Assembly: GCA_045629205.1 (NCBI GenBank)
Contig: JAZQQT010000136.1
Coordinates: 1 to 7,906 of the forward strand
Length of the DNA stretch: 7,906 nt
Direction: 5' to 3'
Source of the DNA: JAZQLP01 sp045629205
GTDB taxonomy: Bacteria > Bacillota > Clostridia > Oscillospirales > UBA644
Shown: positions 1 through 5,604 of the stretch, piece after piece
How the letters are laid out: every line of letters begins with the position of its first letter
Position numbering within the stretch: the first letter of the stretch is position 1
The notes under the pieces: model-generated
What the model saw: the letters and a program-made list of their open reading frames with translations, nothing else
Databases searched by the model: none
What the model was told of the DNA's origin: nothing
Translations under genes and position numbers: made by a program

Positions 1-614
1 GAAAGCGTGTTTGTGAGTGTCAAGTTTCTCACCTTGTCGGCTACGGTATTCGCGTTGATATACAGTCCGCATTCGCCTACGTCGATCGAGGAACGCATAT
101 AAAAAACTTTTGACGGAGTTATCCACCATTTCATACCGGAAGTCGCGCCAATATCGTCAAAAAGGTCACCGAGACGGGCAGGCCGGGAGGAATACCCCGA
201 AACAGACACGCCGCTGTCGAAGCTGTCGGCAGCCGTCGAGATACCCTCGGCGGCAAGGGCGTAGTCAAACAAGTCGCGACAAACCGCTCCCGCCGTCGTT
301 CCCGACGACGAGAACCCAGTAACGACACGTCTGCGGCAAATCTGCTCGTAGCCCTCGCAAACGGCGTTTACACGCATGGCGCCGCCGAAATATCCGTATC
401 CGAGCGATGTGACTATTCCGCCGAACACAGCGGAACCGTTCACGACGGCGCGCACCTCTCCGCCTGCCGCGAGCGACGGAAAATCCGCCGCCGAGACATC
501 GGGACGGAGCAGGGCGAACCTTAACGAAGAGCGAAAGCAGGGGCGTATCGAAAGCTCAAAACCGTTTGCCGAAATATACGGTGTTATATCGGCGCCGCAA
601 TAATAAATTTCCAT
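1..614 (-). CDS. Phage tail/baseplate hub-like protein (partial, C-terminus outside window)
   Basis: This frame reads from an ATG at 614 to the left edge without a stop, giving 204 codons of a longer protein. The start MEIYYCGADITPYI is preceded by GAAAGGAG with an 8-nt gap. The layout follows phage tail hub/gp27-like proteins known from Firmicute prophages: an opening 'GxDITPYI' strand; a 'GEVRAVVNG..VFGGIVTS' segment (about residues 52-70) like the usual 'G.....dG...f.G.I' pattern; 'MRVNAVCEGYEQICRRRVV' (about 78-96) like the 'v.c.dy..lldrR' segment; then 'TAGAVCRDLFDYALAAEGIS' (about 103-122) and 'ARLGDLFDDIGATSGMKWWI' (about 141-160). In the phage family such a protein sits at the tail tip and links tube to baseplate. 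It is the third gene of a minus-strand operon; the preceding 44-aa gene ends inside its ribosome site. The assignment rests on motif memory rather than a search. It could instead belong to a phage-derived particle. The reading frame itself is very likely real. Confidence 0.68.
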   Translation of the reverse strand, partial: MEIYYCGADITPYISANGFELSIRPCFRSSLRFALLRPDVSAADFPSLAAGGEVRAVVNGSAVFGGIVTSLGYGYFGGAMRVNAVCEGYEQICRRRVVTGFSSSGTTAGAVCRDLFDYALAAEGISTAADSFDSGVSVSGYSSRPARLGDLFDDIGATSGMKWWITPSKVFYMRSSIDVGECGLYINANTVADKVRNLTLTNTL

Positions 615-628
615 ATTATCATCTCCTT

Positions 629-763
629 TCAGTCGGATCGGTCATCCGCGAGCAGTCCGAATTCCTTGAGTATCTCTATAACGGTTCTCCGGACGGATTC
701 TCTTTTGATGTCGGGATCTTCGTAAGTGATTTCGGTATCGTCGCGTGTAAAAATCTCTTTCAT
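629..763 (-). CDS. Small acidic/basic protein of the tail-like operon, unknown function
   Basis: A 44-residue gene with ATG at 763 and TGA at 629-631. It starts MKEIFTRDDTEITYEDPDIK and ends in a short predicted helix rich in I, L and E followed by DDRSD. An AAAGGAG ribosome site lies 5 nt upstream of the ATG. The ATG overlaps the TGA of the preceding 117-aa gene in an ATGA arrangement, and its own stop overlaps the ribosome site of the tail hub-like gene, so it is almost certainly co-translated with both. It has no signal peptide or membrane segment. Tiny genes between tail structural genes are common in phage genomes and may be chaperones or minor tail parts, but I do not recognise this one. 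The case for coding is its operon fit, ribosome site and open frame. Confidence 0.62.
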   Translation of the reverse strand: MKEIFTRDDTEITYEDPDIKRESVRRTVIEILKEFGLLADDRSD

Positions 764-1113
764 ACAGTCTCCTTTAAAGTTATCATATATTTTTGTCCCC
801 TCGGTTCTTCGGTGAGAACGTCTGTATTGACCGAAACGGTCATCTCCGTGAGGGACAAAGAACTCTCGCCGTAATAAATAACGGCTGTGGGGTCGGAAGA
901 CGCGGACTTTGAAAGCAGAAAGCCGATCGCCTCGTCGCCTACGGCAAATCCCTCGATACGGATCGTTATATTTTCACCGACCTTGACGGAAAAGCCTCTT
1001 TCGGAGTTGAGAAAACGGTCGGAGAACCATATTCCCGACCGGACAAAGCCGATTTTTTCTATTCCTGCCGCGAGACGTTTGCGTCCCGAAGATGTTGATA
1101 CATAATACTGCAT
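760..1113 (-). CDS. Unknown protein, first gene of phage-tail-like operon
   Basis: A 117-residue protein beginning MQYYVSTSSGRKRLAAGIEK. The ATG at 1113 has a strong AGGAGG at 1118-1123, only 4 nt away. The chain alternates hydrophobic and polar residues (for example 'FSVKVGENITIRIEGFAVG' and 'LSLTEMTVSVNTDVL'), which suggests a mostly beta-strand domain. It has no signal peptide, membrane segment or cysteine. Its TGA overlaps the ATG of the 44-aa gene, giving translational coupling. The operon's third gene looks like a tail hub, so a minor tail or virion role is a fair inference, but I cannot name a family. It is the first gene of the group inside the window. The 73-nt gap to the divergent lipoprotein gene shows a clear promoter only for that other gene, so the source of this operon's transcription is not evident. 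Confidence 0.7.
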   Translation of the reverse strand: MQYYVSTSSGRKRLAAGIEKIGFVRSGIWFSDRFLNSERGFSVKVGENITIRIEGFAVGDEAIGFLLSKSASSDPTAVIYYGESSLSLTEMTVSVNTDVLTEEPRGQKYMITLKETV

Positions 1114-1127
1114 TTTTCCTCCTGTTA

Positions 1128-1156
1128 TTGACTTTGTTTTTTATATATGCTATGAT
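1128..1156 (+). promoter_or_regulatory. Sigma-A-type promoter of first beta-helix lipoprotein gene
   Basis: TTGACT at 1128-1133 and TATGAT at 1151-1156 are separated by exactly 17 nt of T-rich sequence. The -10 box ends 30 nt before the ATG at 1187, and a CAGGAG ribosome site sits at 1175-1180. The -35 box lies only 4 nt from the AGGAGG of the divergent tail-like operon, so polymerase bound here would cover that gene's start. The same arrangement recurs before the next two paralogs. Confidence 0.75.
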
Positions 1157-1186
1157 AGAGTAAATATTATTATTCAGGAGCCTACC

Positions 1187-3343
1187 ATGAAAAAGATAAT
1201 CGCCCTCCTTCTCGTTCTTGTAATGACCGTATGTCTTTTCTCCGCGTGTCAGAATCCGGAAAATCCGGAAAAAGACCCCGAAGAACAGCCCGTCGTAAAA
1301 GAATACGGCAAGATATTTTACGTTGCGGTCGACGGAAGCGACGAAAACGAAGGCACGAAAGAATCGCCTCTCGCCACTCTCGGCGGCGCCGTCGCCAAAG
1401 TGCGCGAATACAAAGCGGCGAACGGACTACCCGAAGGCGGAATAAAGGTCGAATTCGGGGCGGGAATATATAAAGTCACCACTCAGACCGATTTCACGGC
1501 GGAAGACGGCGGCGAAGAAGGCAAAGAAATCGTTTACGCGGCGGCAGACGGAGCCGAAGTGATTTTCGACGGCGGAACCACTCTTTCCGCGGCAGATTTC
1601 AAGCCCGCAAACGATGAGTTCAAGGCAAAACTCGTTTCCGATGAAGCGAAAGCAAACGTCCTCGAAATCGACCTCGCGGCAGCGGGAATATGGGACGCAG
1701 ACGACACAAGAGAATATTATATCGGCTGGACTGCCTATTATTACCGCCAGACACTTTATGTCAACAATGAACTGCAGACCGTCGCAAGATGGCCCAACGA
1801 AGGATATTACAAACCCGGAAAGGTAACAAAAGATGCCTTCGTCGGAGAAGACGGTGTCTCTTACGGTCTCATCCCCGTTTCGCAGGAAAAAGCCGACCTC
1901 TGGAAAAACAACGGTCATATCAGATTTTACGGTTACCCCACAAAAGACTGGTCAACGACATTCGTATGGGATATCAAGGTCGATCCGGATAATTCGGTTC
2001 TTTATTACCCGATGAATCACGACTACGGACTTGAATCCACCTGCTATTTCATGCTTTTCAACATTCCCGAAGAGCTTGATATGCCGGGCGAATATTATTG
2101 GGACGTTGCCGCAAATAAACTGTATTATTGGCCGAAAGACGGATTTGAAAACGCAAAAATCAGCTTCAGCCAGTTTGTGGGCTCGGCGATCACACTGACA
2201 GAAACAGATCACGTGACATTCGACGGATTTACTTTCGAAAACCTCCGTTACAATGCCGTTTCATCCGAAAAATCGCAATCCGATTTTCTTACGATAAGCA
2301 ACTGTGTTTTCAGATGTATCGCCTCCTTCCCGATAAATCTTTCGGGATCCGACATACTTATTTCCGATAACGAATTTTACAATCTCGGCGGCGGCGCGGT
2401 ATCGCTCAAAGGCGGAAATATCGCAAAGCAGACCTTATCAAAGAACATAATTACAAACAACCTTATCCACGACTGGTCGCAGGTATATACCGTTTACAAC
2501 GCCGGCATTTCGACCGACGGAATGGGATATGTCATCTCACATAACAAACTTTACAACTCGCCTCACGAAGCCATCACATACGGAAGCGGCAACACCGTCG
2601 TGGAATACAACGATATATATAACGTCTGCACCGAAACGATGGACGCGGGAGCCGTATATACCGGAAGAAGATGGGACTGGGGCAACTCGGTCGTAAGATA
2701 CAATTACATCCACGACATGCCGACCTCGGCGAACGGAATATATTTTGACGACACGCTCGCAAAACAGTCGTGCTACGGCAATGTTCTCGTCAATATCGGC
2801 GGCAACGCTCTTATGATAGGCGGAGGACGTCTTATATCCGCTTATAATAACGTAATGGTAAATACCGGAAGCGTATGGTTTGACGGAAGAGGCTATGGAT
2901 GGTATCCCACATGGAACAGTTATCCGGACGAATACATGTGGAAAAGCAACGTCAAGGCAAATTATCTGACGGATATCTGGAAATACATGCAGCCCGAATA
3001 CCTGAGCATGCTCGAAATGAGAACGACCGAAGTGGACCGTGCAAGAGGTATAGTTTCCGATATGCTCGACTCCCCCGGTCCGTCATCCTACTCAAAGGTT
3101 TACAACAACGTGGTATATAACTTTAACTTTTCGAATCCGAGCGAAAAGTCGGTTAATTCCATCGACAGTGTGGTATCGAACTTCGGATACGTCGACAAAA
3201 ACACGGAATACACCGAACGTCCCGAAGACGTCTTCGCCGATCCCGCAAACGGCAATTTCTTCCTCAAGGAAGATTCGAGAGTTTACCGTGATATAATCGG
3301 ATTCGAAAAGTGGGATTATTCGCTCATCGGAATACAGAAATAA
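1187..3343 (+). CDS. Right-handed beta-helix surface lipoprotein, paralog 1 (GH141-like layout)
   Basis: A 718-aa protein. It starts with a lipoprotein signal peptide (MKK, hydrophobic stretch, LFSAC) with the lipidated cysteine at residue 21, followed by an acidic Pro/Glu linker. The mature domain opens at about 43-65 with IFYVAVDGSDENEGT...SPLATL, the usual start of DUF1565/pectate-lyase-fold proteins. Next come 'QTLYVNNELQTVARWPNEGYY' (about 190-210) and 'LDMPGEYYWDVAANKLYYWP' (about 296-315), both typical of GH141-like and related beta-helix carbohydrate-active proteins. From about 330 on there are parallel beta-helix coils with N/G/I repeats such as 'YNDIYNV', 'RYNYIHDM', 'YGNVLVN' and 'YNNVMVN'. 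The conserved acidic motifs DAGAVYTGRRWDWGN (about 487-501) and GIYFDD (about 516) are candidates for an active site. The start is supported by CAGGAG 6 nt upstream. A cell-surface glycan hydrolase, lyase or binding role is inferred; the substrate is unknown. It has its own promoter and terminator and is about 70% identical to the protein at 5605-7749. Confidence 0.85.
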   Translation: MKKIIALLLVLVMTVCLFSACQNPENPEKDPEEQPVVKEYGKIFYVAVDGSDENEGTKESPLATLGGAVAKVREYKAANGLPEGGIKVEFGAGIYKVTTQTDFTAEDGGEEGKEIVYAAADGAEVIFDGGTTLSAADFKPANDEFKAKLVSDEAKANVLEIDLAAAGIWDADDTREYYIGWTAYYYRQTLYVNNELQTVARWPNEGYYKPGKVTKDAFVGEDGVSYGLIPVSQEKADLWKNNGHIRFYGYPTKDWSTTFVWDIKVDPDNSVLYYPMNHDYGLESTCYFMLFNIPEELDMPGEYYWDVAANKLYYWPKDGFENAKISFSQFVGSAITLTETDHVTFDGFTFENLRYNAVSSEKSQSDFLTISNCVFRCIASFPINLSGSDILISDNEFYNLGGGAVSLKGGNIAKQTLSKNIITNNLIHDWSQVYTVYNAGISTDGMGYVISHNKLYNSPHEAITYGSGNTVVEYNDIYNVCTETMDAGAVYTGRRWDWGNSVVRYNYIHDMPTSANGIYFDDTLAKQSCYGNVLVNIGGNALMIGGGRLISAYNNVMVNTGSVWFDGRGYGWYPTWNSYPDEYMWKSNVKANYLTDIWKYMQPEYLSMLEMRTTEVDRARGIVSDMLDSPGPSSYSKVYNNVVYNFNFSNPSEKSVNSIDSVVSNFGYVDKNTEYTERPEDVFADPANGNFFLKEDSRVYRDIIGFEKWDYSLIGIQK

Positions 3344-3354
3344 TGAAGAATGAA

Positions 3355-3416
3355 GCCGCTTCGCCGATGAATAATGAATAATTGATGAAAGCGGCAGACC
3401 TGCGGTCTTTACCGCT
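3355..3416. repeat. Inverted-repeat region after AATGAA-rich tract
   Basis: Just after the stop codon the sequence is built of AATGAA/GATGAA units (about 3342-3390). GCCGCTT (3355-3361) can pair with AAGCGGC (3389-3395). AGCGG (3390-3394) can instead pair with CCGCT (3412-3416), enclosing AGACC/GGTCT (3396-3400 and 3404-3408) with a TGC loop. The two folds compete for the same GCGGC. No T tract follows, so this is not a classic terminator. It may be a degenerate intergenic repeat element or a 3' processing structure. Confidence 0.4.
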
Positions 3417-3455
3417 GAGAATCATGAATACGGTATAAAAAACAGGCATTAAAAC

Positions 3456-3482
3456 AGCCGCAGAGATAATAACTCTGCGGCT
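3456..3482. terminator. Bidirectional intrinsic terminator between convergent genes
   Basis: A perfect 10-bp stem, AGCCGCAGAG / CTCTGCGGCT, with a 7-nt loop ATAATAA. TTTGACTTTT follows on the plus strand and a run complementary to AAAA precedes it, so it can stop transcription from both sides. It lies between the first beta-helix gene (ending 3343) and the convergent anti-sigma-like gene (ending 3568). The stem core AGCCGCAGA/TCTGCGGCT is shared with the terminator after the second paralog. Confidence 0.8.
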
Positions 3483-3523
3483 TTTGACTTTTGCGGATAT
3501 CAGTTTTACGAATTACAACAATG

Positions 3524-3542
3524 TCGCAAATTTGATTTGCGA
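3524..3542. repeat. Short hairpin downstream of anti-sigma-like gene
   Basis: TCGCAAAT and ATTTGCGA form a perfect 8-bp stem with a 3-nt loop. It lies 26 nt past the stop of the minus-strand gene at 3568-4422. It is AT-rich and has no good T run on the minus strand, so it may be a weak first terminator or an mRNA end-protecting hairpin for that operon. Confidence 0.4.
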
Positions 3543-3567
3543 TTTCAGATATTACCGTTTTTATTTA

Positions 3568-4422
3568 TTATATAAATGACAATGCACTCATAAAATCATC
3601 ATTTATATAGTCATAACTTTCTTCGTCCCAATTCCAAGCTGAAACAAGAATATTTTTATATCTGAAGCGATAATTCTTTCTGTGCCAATAATTATCTTCA
3701 TTATAATCGAAAACAGAGGCACTGACTTCCGTGTTATCGAACAGAATAATATTTTTTTCAATAATGGATTTATAAACCTTTCGATCTTTTTCGTTAAAAG
3801 TTTTTGCCGTAGCATACGAAGATGACAGACATTGTGAAATATCCGAATATGAAGCATCATCAGAGATTTCGATTTCATCAACATCATCAAGATAACAGAT
3901 TTCTATTACTAACTTTTTTCCGTCTATTTCACAACAATACCATATCCACGGAAGGTTAAATTTCTCTTGAGAAAATAAAACGATACTATTTCCATTGAGC
4001 GATTTTAATTCCACTCTTTCTCCATTATATGCCGGCTCATATAAATAGTCGTTATTTTTGCAGCTCATGCGTAATAAAGAATTAAAATGTTTTCCGCATT
4101 CGTTAAAGTTATTAGAATAGTTATCATTGCTTAATTCTTTATAAAAATCATCAAAAGAAGAATAATATAATGTAGTTTTATTCGGTTCTGCGGGAATGAT
4201 ATTTGTTTCAGTATTTCCCGTATCGATAACATATGTTTTGTATGATGATACACTGCTTTTATGTAATCCAATAATTGACAATACAGCGCAAAGGCTTAAG
4301 CATGCCGCCATTGCTCCCCACTTTATCCATGTATTTCTTTTCTTTCTTTTGCACTCTGCGGCAGCTTTGATCAGATCATCATCGATGTTACCGATGGCAT
4401 TAGAAAATCTCGGTATTGTCAT
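3568..4422 (-). CDS. Single-pass membrane protein, probable anti-sigma partner of the upstream ECF sigma factor
   Basis: A 284-aa protein. The short cytosolic N-terminus (about 1-34) contains 'IGNIDDDLIKAAAECKRKKR', then one membrane segment at about 35-53 (WGAMAACLSLCAVLSIIGL), then a long polar domain of about 230 residues predicted to lie outside the cell. Proteins with an 'I.NIDDDLI..A' head and a KW.AMAACL membrane helix are commonly encoded right after ECF sigma genes of this type in Clostridia. The short head would bind the sigma factor and the outer part would sense a signal. No HxxxCxxC zinc anti-sigma motif is present. The ATG overlaps the sigma gene's TGA (ATGA), with AAGGAGGG just upstream, so the two are translationally coupled. 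The external domain has many Tyr, Asp, Asn and Ser; I do not recognise its fold. The gene is visibly more AT-rich than the flanking beta-helix genes. The anti-sigma role is inferred from context and the head motif. Confidence 0.75.
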   Translation of the reverse strand: MTIPRFSNAIGNIDDDLIKAAAECKRKKRNTWIKWGAMAACLSLCAVLSIIGLHKSSVSSYKTYVIDTGNTETNIIPAEPNKTTLYYSSFDDFYKELSNDNYSNNFNECGKHFNSLLRMSCKNNDYLYEPAYNGERVELKSLNGNSIVLFSQEKFNLPWIWYCCEIDGKKLVIEICYLDDVDEIEISDDASYSDISQCLSSSYATAKTFNEKDRKVYKSIIEKNIILFDNTEVSASVFDYNEDNYWHRKNYRFRYKNILVSAWNWDEESYDYINDDFMSALSFI

Positions 4423-4973
4423 ATTTCAACGCCCTCCTTAATGAGATAGTCCCTTAATTTGTTTCGGGTATAGAACAAAATGTTTTTGACCTTGCTTTCG
4501 GTAAACCCAAAGCGTTCTGCAATTTCTCCGATAGAATCGAAAAAATAGTATTTACGGATGAAGACGTTTCTGACATCGTCTTTTTGAGCGCGGAGGAACT
4601 TATTAAGCAGTTTATCTACATTCTCATCGCTAACATCGGGAGCATACCGATCATCCGGCATAACTGATGCCAGCTCGTCAAGTGACAGTATAACATCTGC
4701 CGAACGTTTTTCACGCTTCATAAACTCCAAACGTTTCAAAGACAGATTTCTTGTAATCCTACAAACGAAAGCCATAAAGTTGCTCGGTCTCGTTGGTGGG
4801 ATGGCGTTCCAAACACCAATATATGTATCGTTGACACATTCTTCCGAATCCTCATGATTGTTAAGAATGTTATAGGCGATACTGTGACAGAGCTTTCCAT
4901 ACTTCGCGTCCGTTTCTTTGATTGCCTGTTCGCTTCTATCAAAGTAGAGTTCTATGATTTTCAGGTCATCCAT
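4419..4973 (-). CDS. ECF-type RNA polymerase sigma factor
   Basis: A 184-aa sigma-70 family protein with the two-domain ECF form. Region 2 lies at about 22-85 ('KYGKLCHSIAYNILNNHEDS', then 'CVNDTYIGVWNAIPPTRPSN' and 'FVCRITRNLSLKRL', covering core binding and -10 melting). After an acidic linker, region 4 lies at about 130-180 ('FIRKYYFFDSIGEIAERFGF', then 'TESKVKNILFYTRNKLRDYL'), a helix-turn-helix for the -35 element. It would direct polymerase to a small regulon, probably including its own operon. I chose the ATG at 4973 because GGGAGGT lies 7 nt upstream; an in-frame GTG at 5012 would place that ribosome site inside the gene. It is followed by the coupled membrane protein. A GTAACTTTT element on the minus strand at 5065-5073 resembles an ECF -35 'AAC' box and may be an autoregulated promoter, but no -10 partner is convincing. 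Target genes cannot be told from the window. Confidence 0.9.
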   Translation of the reverse strand: MDDLKIIELYFDRSEQAIKETDAKYGKLCHSIAYNILNNHEDSEECVNDTYIGVWNAIPPTRPSNFMAFVCRITRNLSLKRLEFMKREKRSADVILSLDELASVMPDDRYAPDVSDENVDKLLNKFLRAQKDDVRNVFIRKYYFFDSIGEIAERFGFTESKVKNILFYTRNKLRDYLIKEGVEI

Positions 4974-4980
4974 GTTGTTC

Positions 4981-4987
4981 ACCTCCC
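4981..4987 (-). promoter_or_regulatory. Ribosome site that fixes the sigma factor start
   Basis: GGGAGGT on the minus strand, 7 nt before the ATG at 4973. It lies within the open frame that runs back to a GTG at 5012, so it decides for the shorter protein. Confidence 0.8.
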
Positions 4988-4997
4988 TTGTATAATC

Positions 4998-5011
4998 TAA
5001 AAGCGCTTTCA
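4998..5011 (-). promoter_or_regulatory. Possible catabolite-responsive (CcpA cre-like) site
   Basis: On the minus strand, TGAAAGCGCTTTTA matches the Firmicute cre consensus TGWAANCGNTNWCA at all but one position (T for C near the end). Its core AAAGCGCTTT (5000-5009) is a perfect palindrome. It lies just upstream of the sigma factor's ribosome site, where CcpA binding would block transcription. A single match of this kind can arise by chance. Confidence 0.3.
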
Positions 5012-5012
5012 C

Positions 5013-5547
5013 CCATTAAGTACGTTTTTTTCGTCGTTGGTCTTATATTTTCTCTTTTTTTATGAAAAGTTACGTCAAAGCAATGACTTTTCTAAAATTT
5101 CAACAGAATTTTTATAATGTAAGAAAATAATCAGGCACCGTTCGGATTTCATTCCGATATACTTCATCCCCGAAAACCCGGAGTGACATTAGTATAAATT
5201 CTTAAAAAGGTAATGCCGAATTACCGGCAATATCATTATCCATTGTAACATTGTTATCAGTTGATTCTAAATCTGAGTCTCCTAACAGATGATAGACCTC
5301 TGTCTCCAATACTGAAGCAATCGGGTCAAGTAAATCTGCATGCAGTGTCTGATGAACAACCCGCAAAAGACAATACTAATGCCATTAAAAGCATAAAATT
5401 CATTATTTTCTTTTTCATCTTTTCGCTTTTAATAATATTGAAGTCGGAAACGCTTTGAACACTCTTCATACATATAATAAACGAAAAATGTTAAGATATA
5501 CACTCTTTACATAAAGTTCGGAAAGTTTTTTTTGATATGGCGGGTTC
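5013..5547. other. Long intergenic stretch between sigma operon and second lipoprotein unit
   Basis: About 535 nt without an intact gene. It holds, from left to right: the leader of the sigma operon, including 7-bp inverted arms GAAAAGT/ACTTTTC (5064-5070 and 5086-5092); a stretch at 5120-5200 with short GC-rich hairpins (TCGGA/TCCGA) but no gene I can support; the frameshifted lipoprotein remnant; and an AT-rich segment leading into the next promoter. No tRNA or insertion-sequence ends were seen. Confidence 0.6.
5202..5418 (-). pseudogene. Frameshifted remnant of a small lipoprotein gene
   Basis: From ATG at 5418 the minus strand reads MKKKIMNFMLLMALVLSFAG then C at residue 21, a good lipoprotein signal peptide with an FAGC lipobox. 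It continues SSDTACRFT and hits TGA at 5326-5328 after 30 codons. A second frame takes over across the break and reads 44 protein-like codons from 5336 (DLLDPIASVLETEVYHLLGD, then an acidic S/T/N/D tail ending NSALPF) to TAA at 5202-5204. That frame has no ATG start of its own and is blocked by TAG further upstream. One indel near 5325-5355 would restore a lipoprotein of about 70 residues. No strong ribosome site precedes the ATG. Alternatives are a sequencing error, a deletion remnant of a larger gene, or chance. The family is not recognised. Confidence 0.42.
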
Positions 5548-5576
5548 TTGCATTTTTACTTTGAATATGATATATT
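5548..5576 (+). promoter_or_regulatory. Sigma-A-type promoter of second beta-helix lipoprotein gene
   Basis: TTGCAT at 5548-5553 and TATATT at 5571-5576, 17 nt apart. The -10 box ends 28 nt before the ATG at 5605. The arrangement matches the promoters at 1128 and 7796. Confidence 0.7.
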
Positions 5577-5591
5577 ACAAACAGAAACAAT

Positions 5592-5597
5592 AAGGAG
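5592..5597 (+). promoter_or_regulatory. Ribosome site that fixes the start of paralog 2
   Basis: AAGGAG lies 7 nt before the ATG at 5605. The frame is open back to a TTG at 5548, but that TTG is the -35 box and would place extra residues before the signal peptide. Confidence 0.8.
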
Positions 5598-5604
5598 CTG
5601 CAGT

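Noticed and set aside
110..1105. Several plus-strand and minus-strand frames of 65-102 codons
   Set aside because: They are shadows of the three coupled minus-strand genes, rich in Arg/Ser/Pro and lacking ribosome sites.
1427..1918. 163-codon minus-strand frame inside paralog 1
   Set aside because: Antisense shadow of a clear gene; cysteine- and phenylalanine-rich composition typical of such shadows.
4974..5012. Longer sigma factor starting at GTG 5012
   Set aside because: The extension contains the GGGAGGT ribosome site of the ATG at 4973, and ECF factors of this type start near MDDLKIIELYF.
5075..5167. Minus-strand frame of 30 codons (MKYIGMKSERCLIIFLHYKN...)
   Set aside because: No ribosome site or family signal and overlaps the sigma leader; not distinguishable from chance.
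5261..5458. Plus-strand frame of 65 codons ending in a hydrophobic stretch
   Set aside because: Its hydrophobic part is the antisense of the lipoprotein signal peptide on the minus strand; no ribosome site.
3344..5547. Composite transposon carrying the sigma cassette
   Set aside because: No transposase, terminal inverted repeats or target-site duplications could be seen at the borders.
5548..5604. N-terminal extension of paralog 2 from a TTG
   Set aside because: The TTG is the -35 box, the extension precedes a complete lipoprotein signal peptide, and a good ribosome site serves the ATG at 5605.
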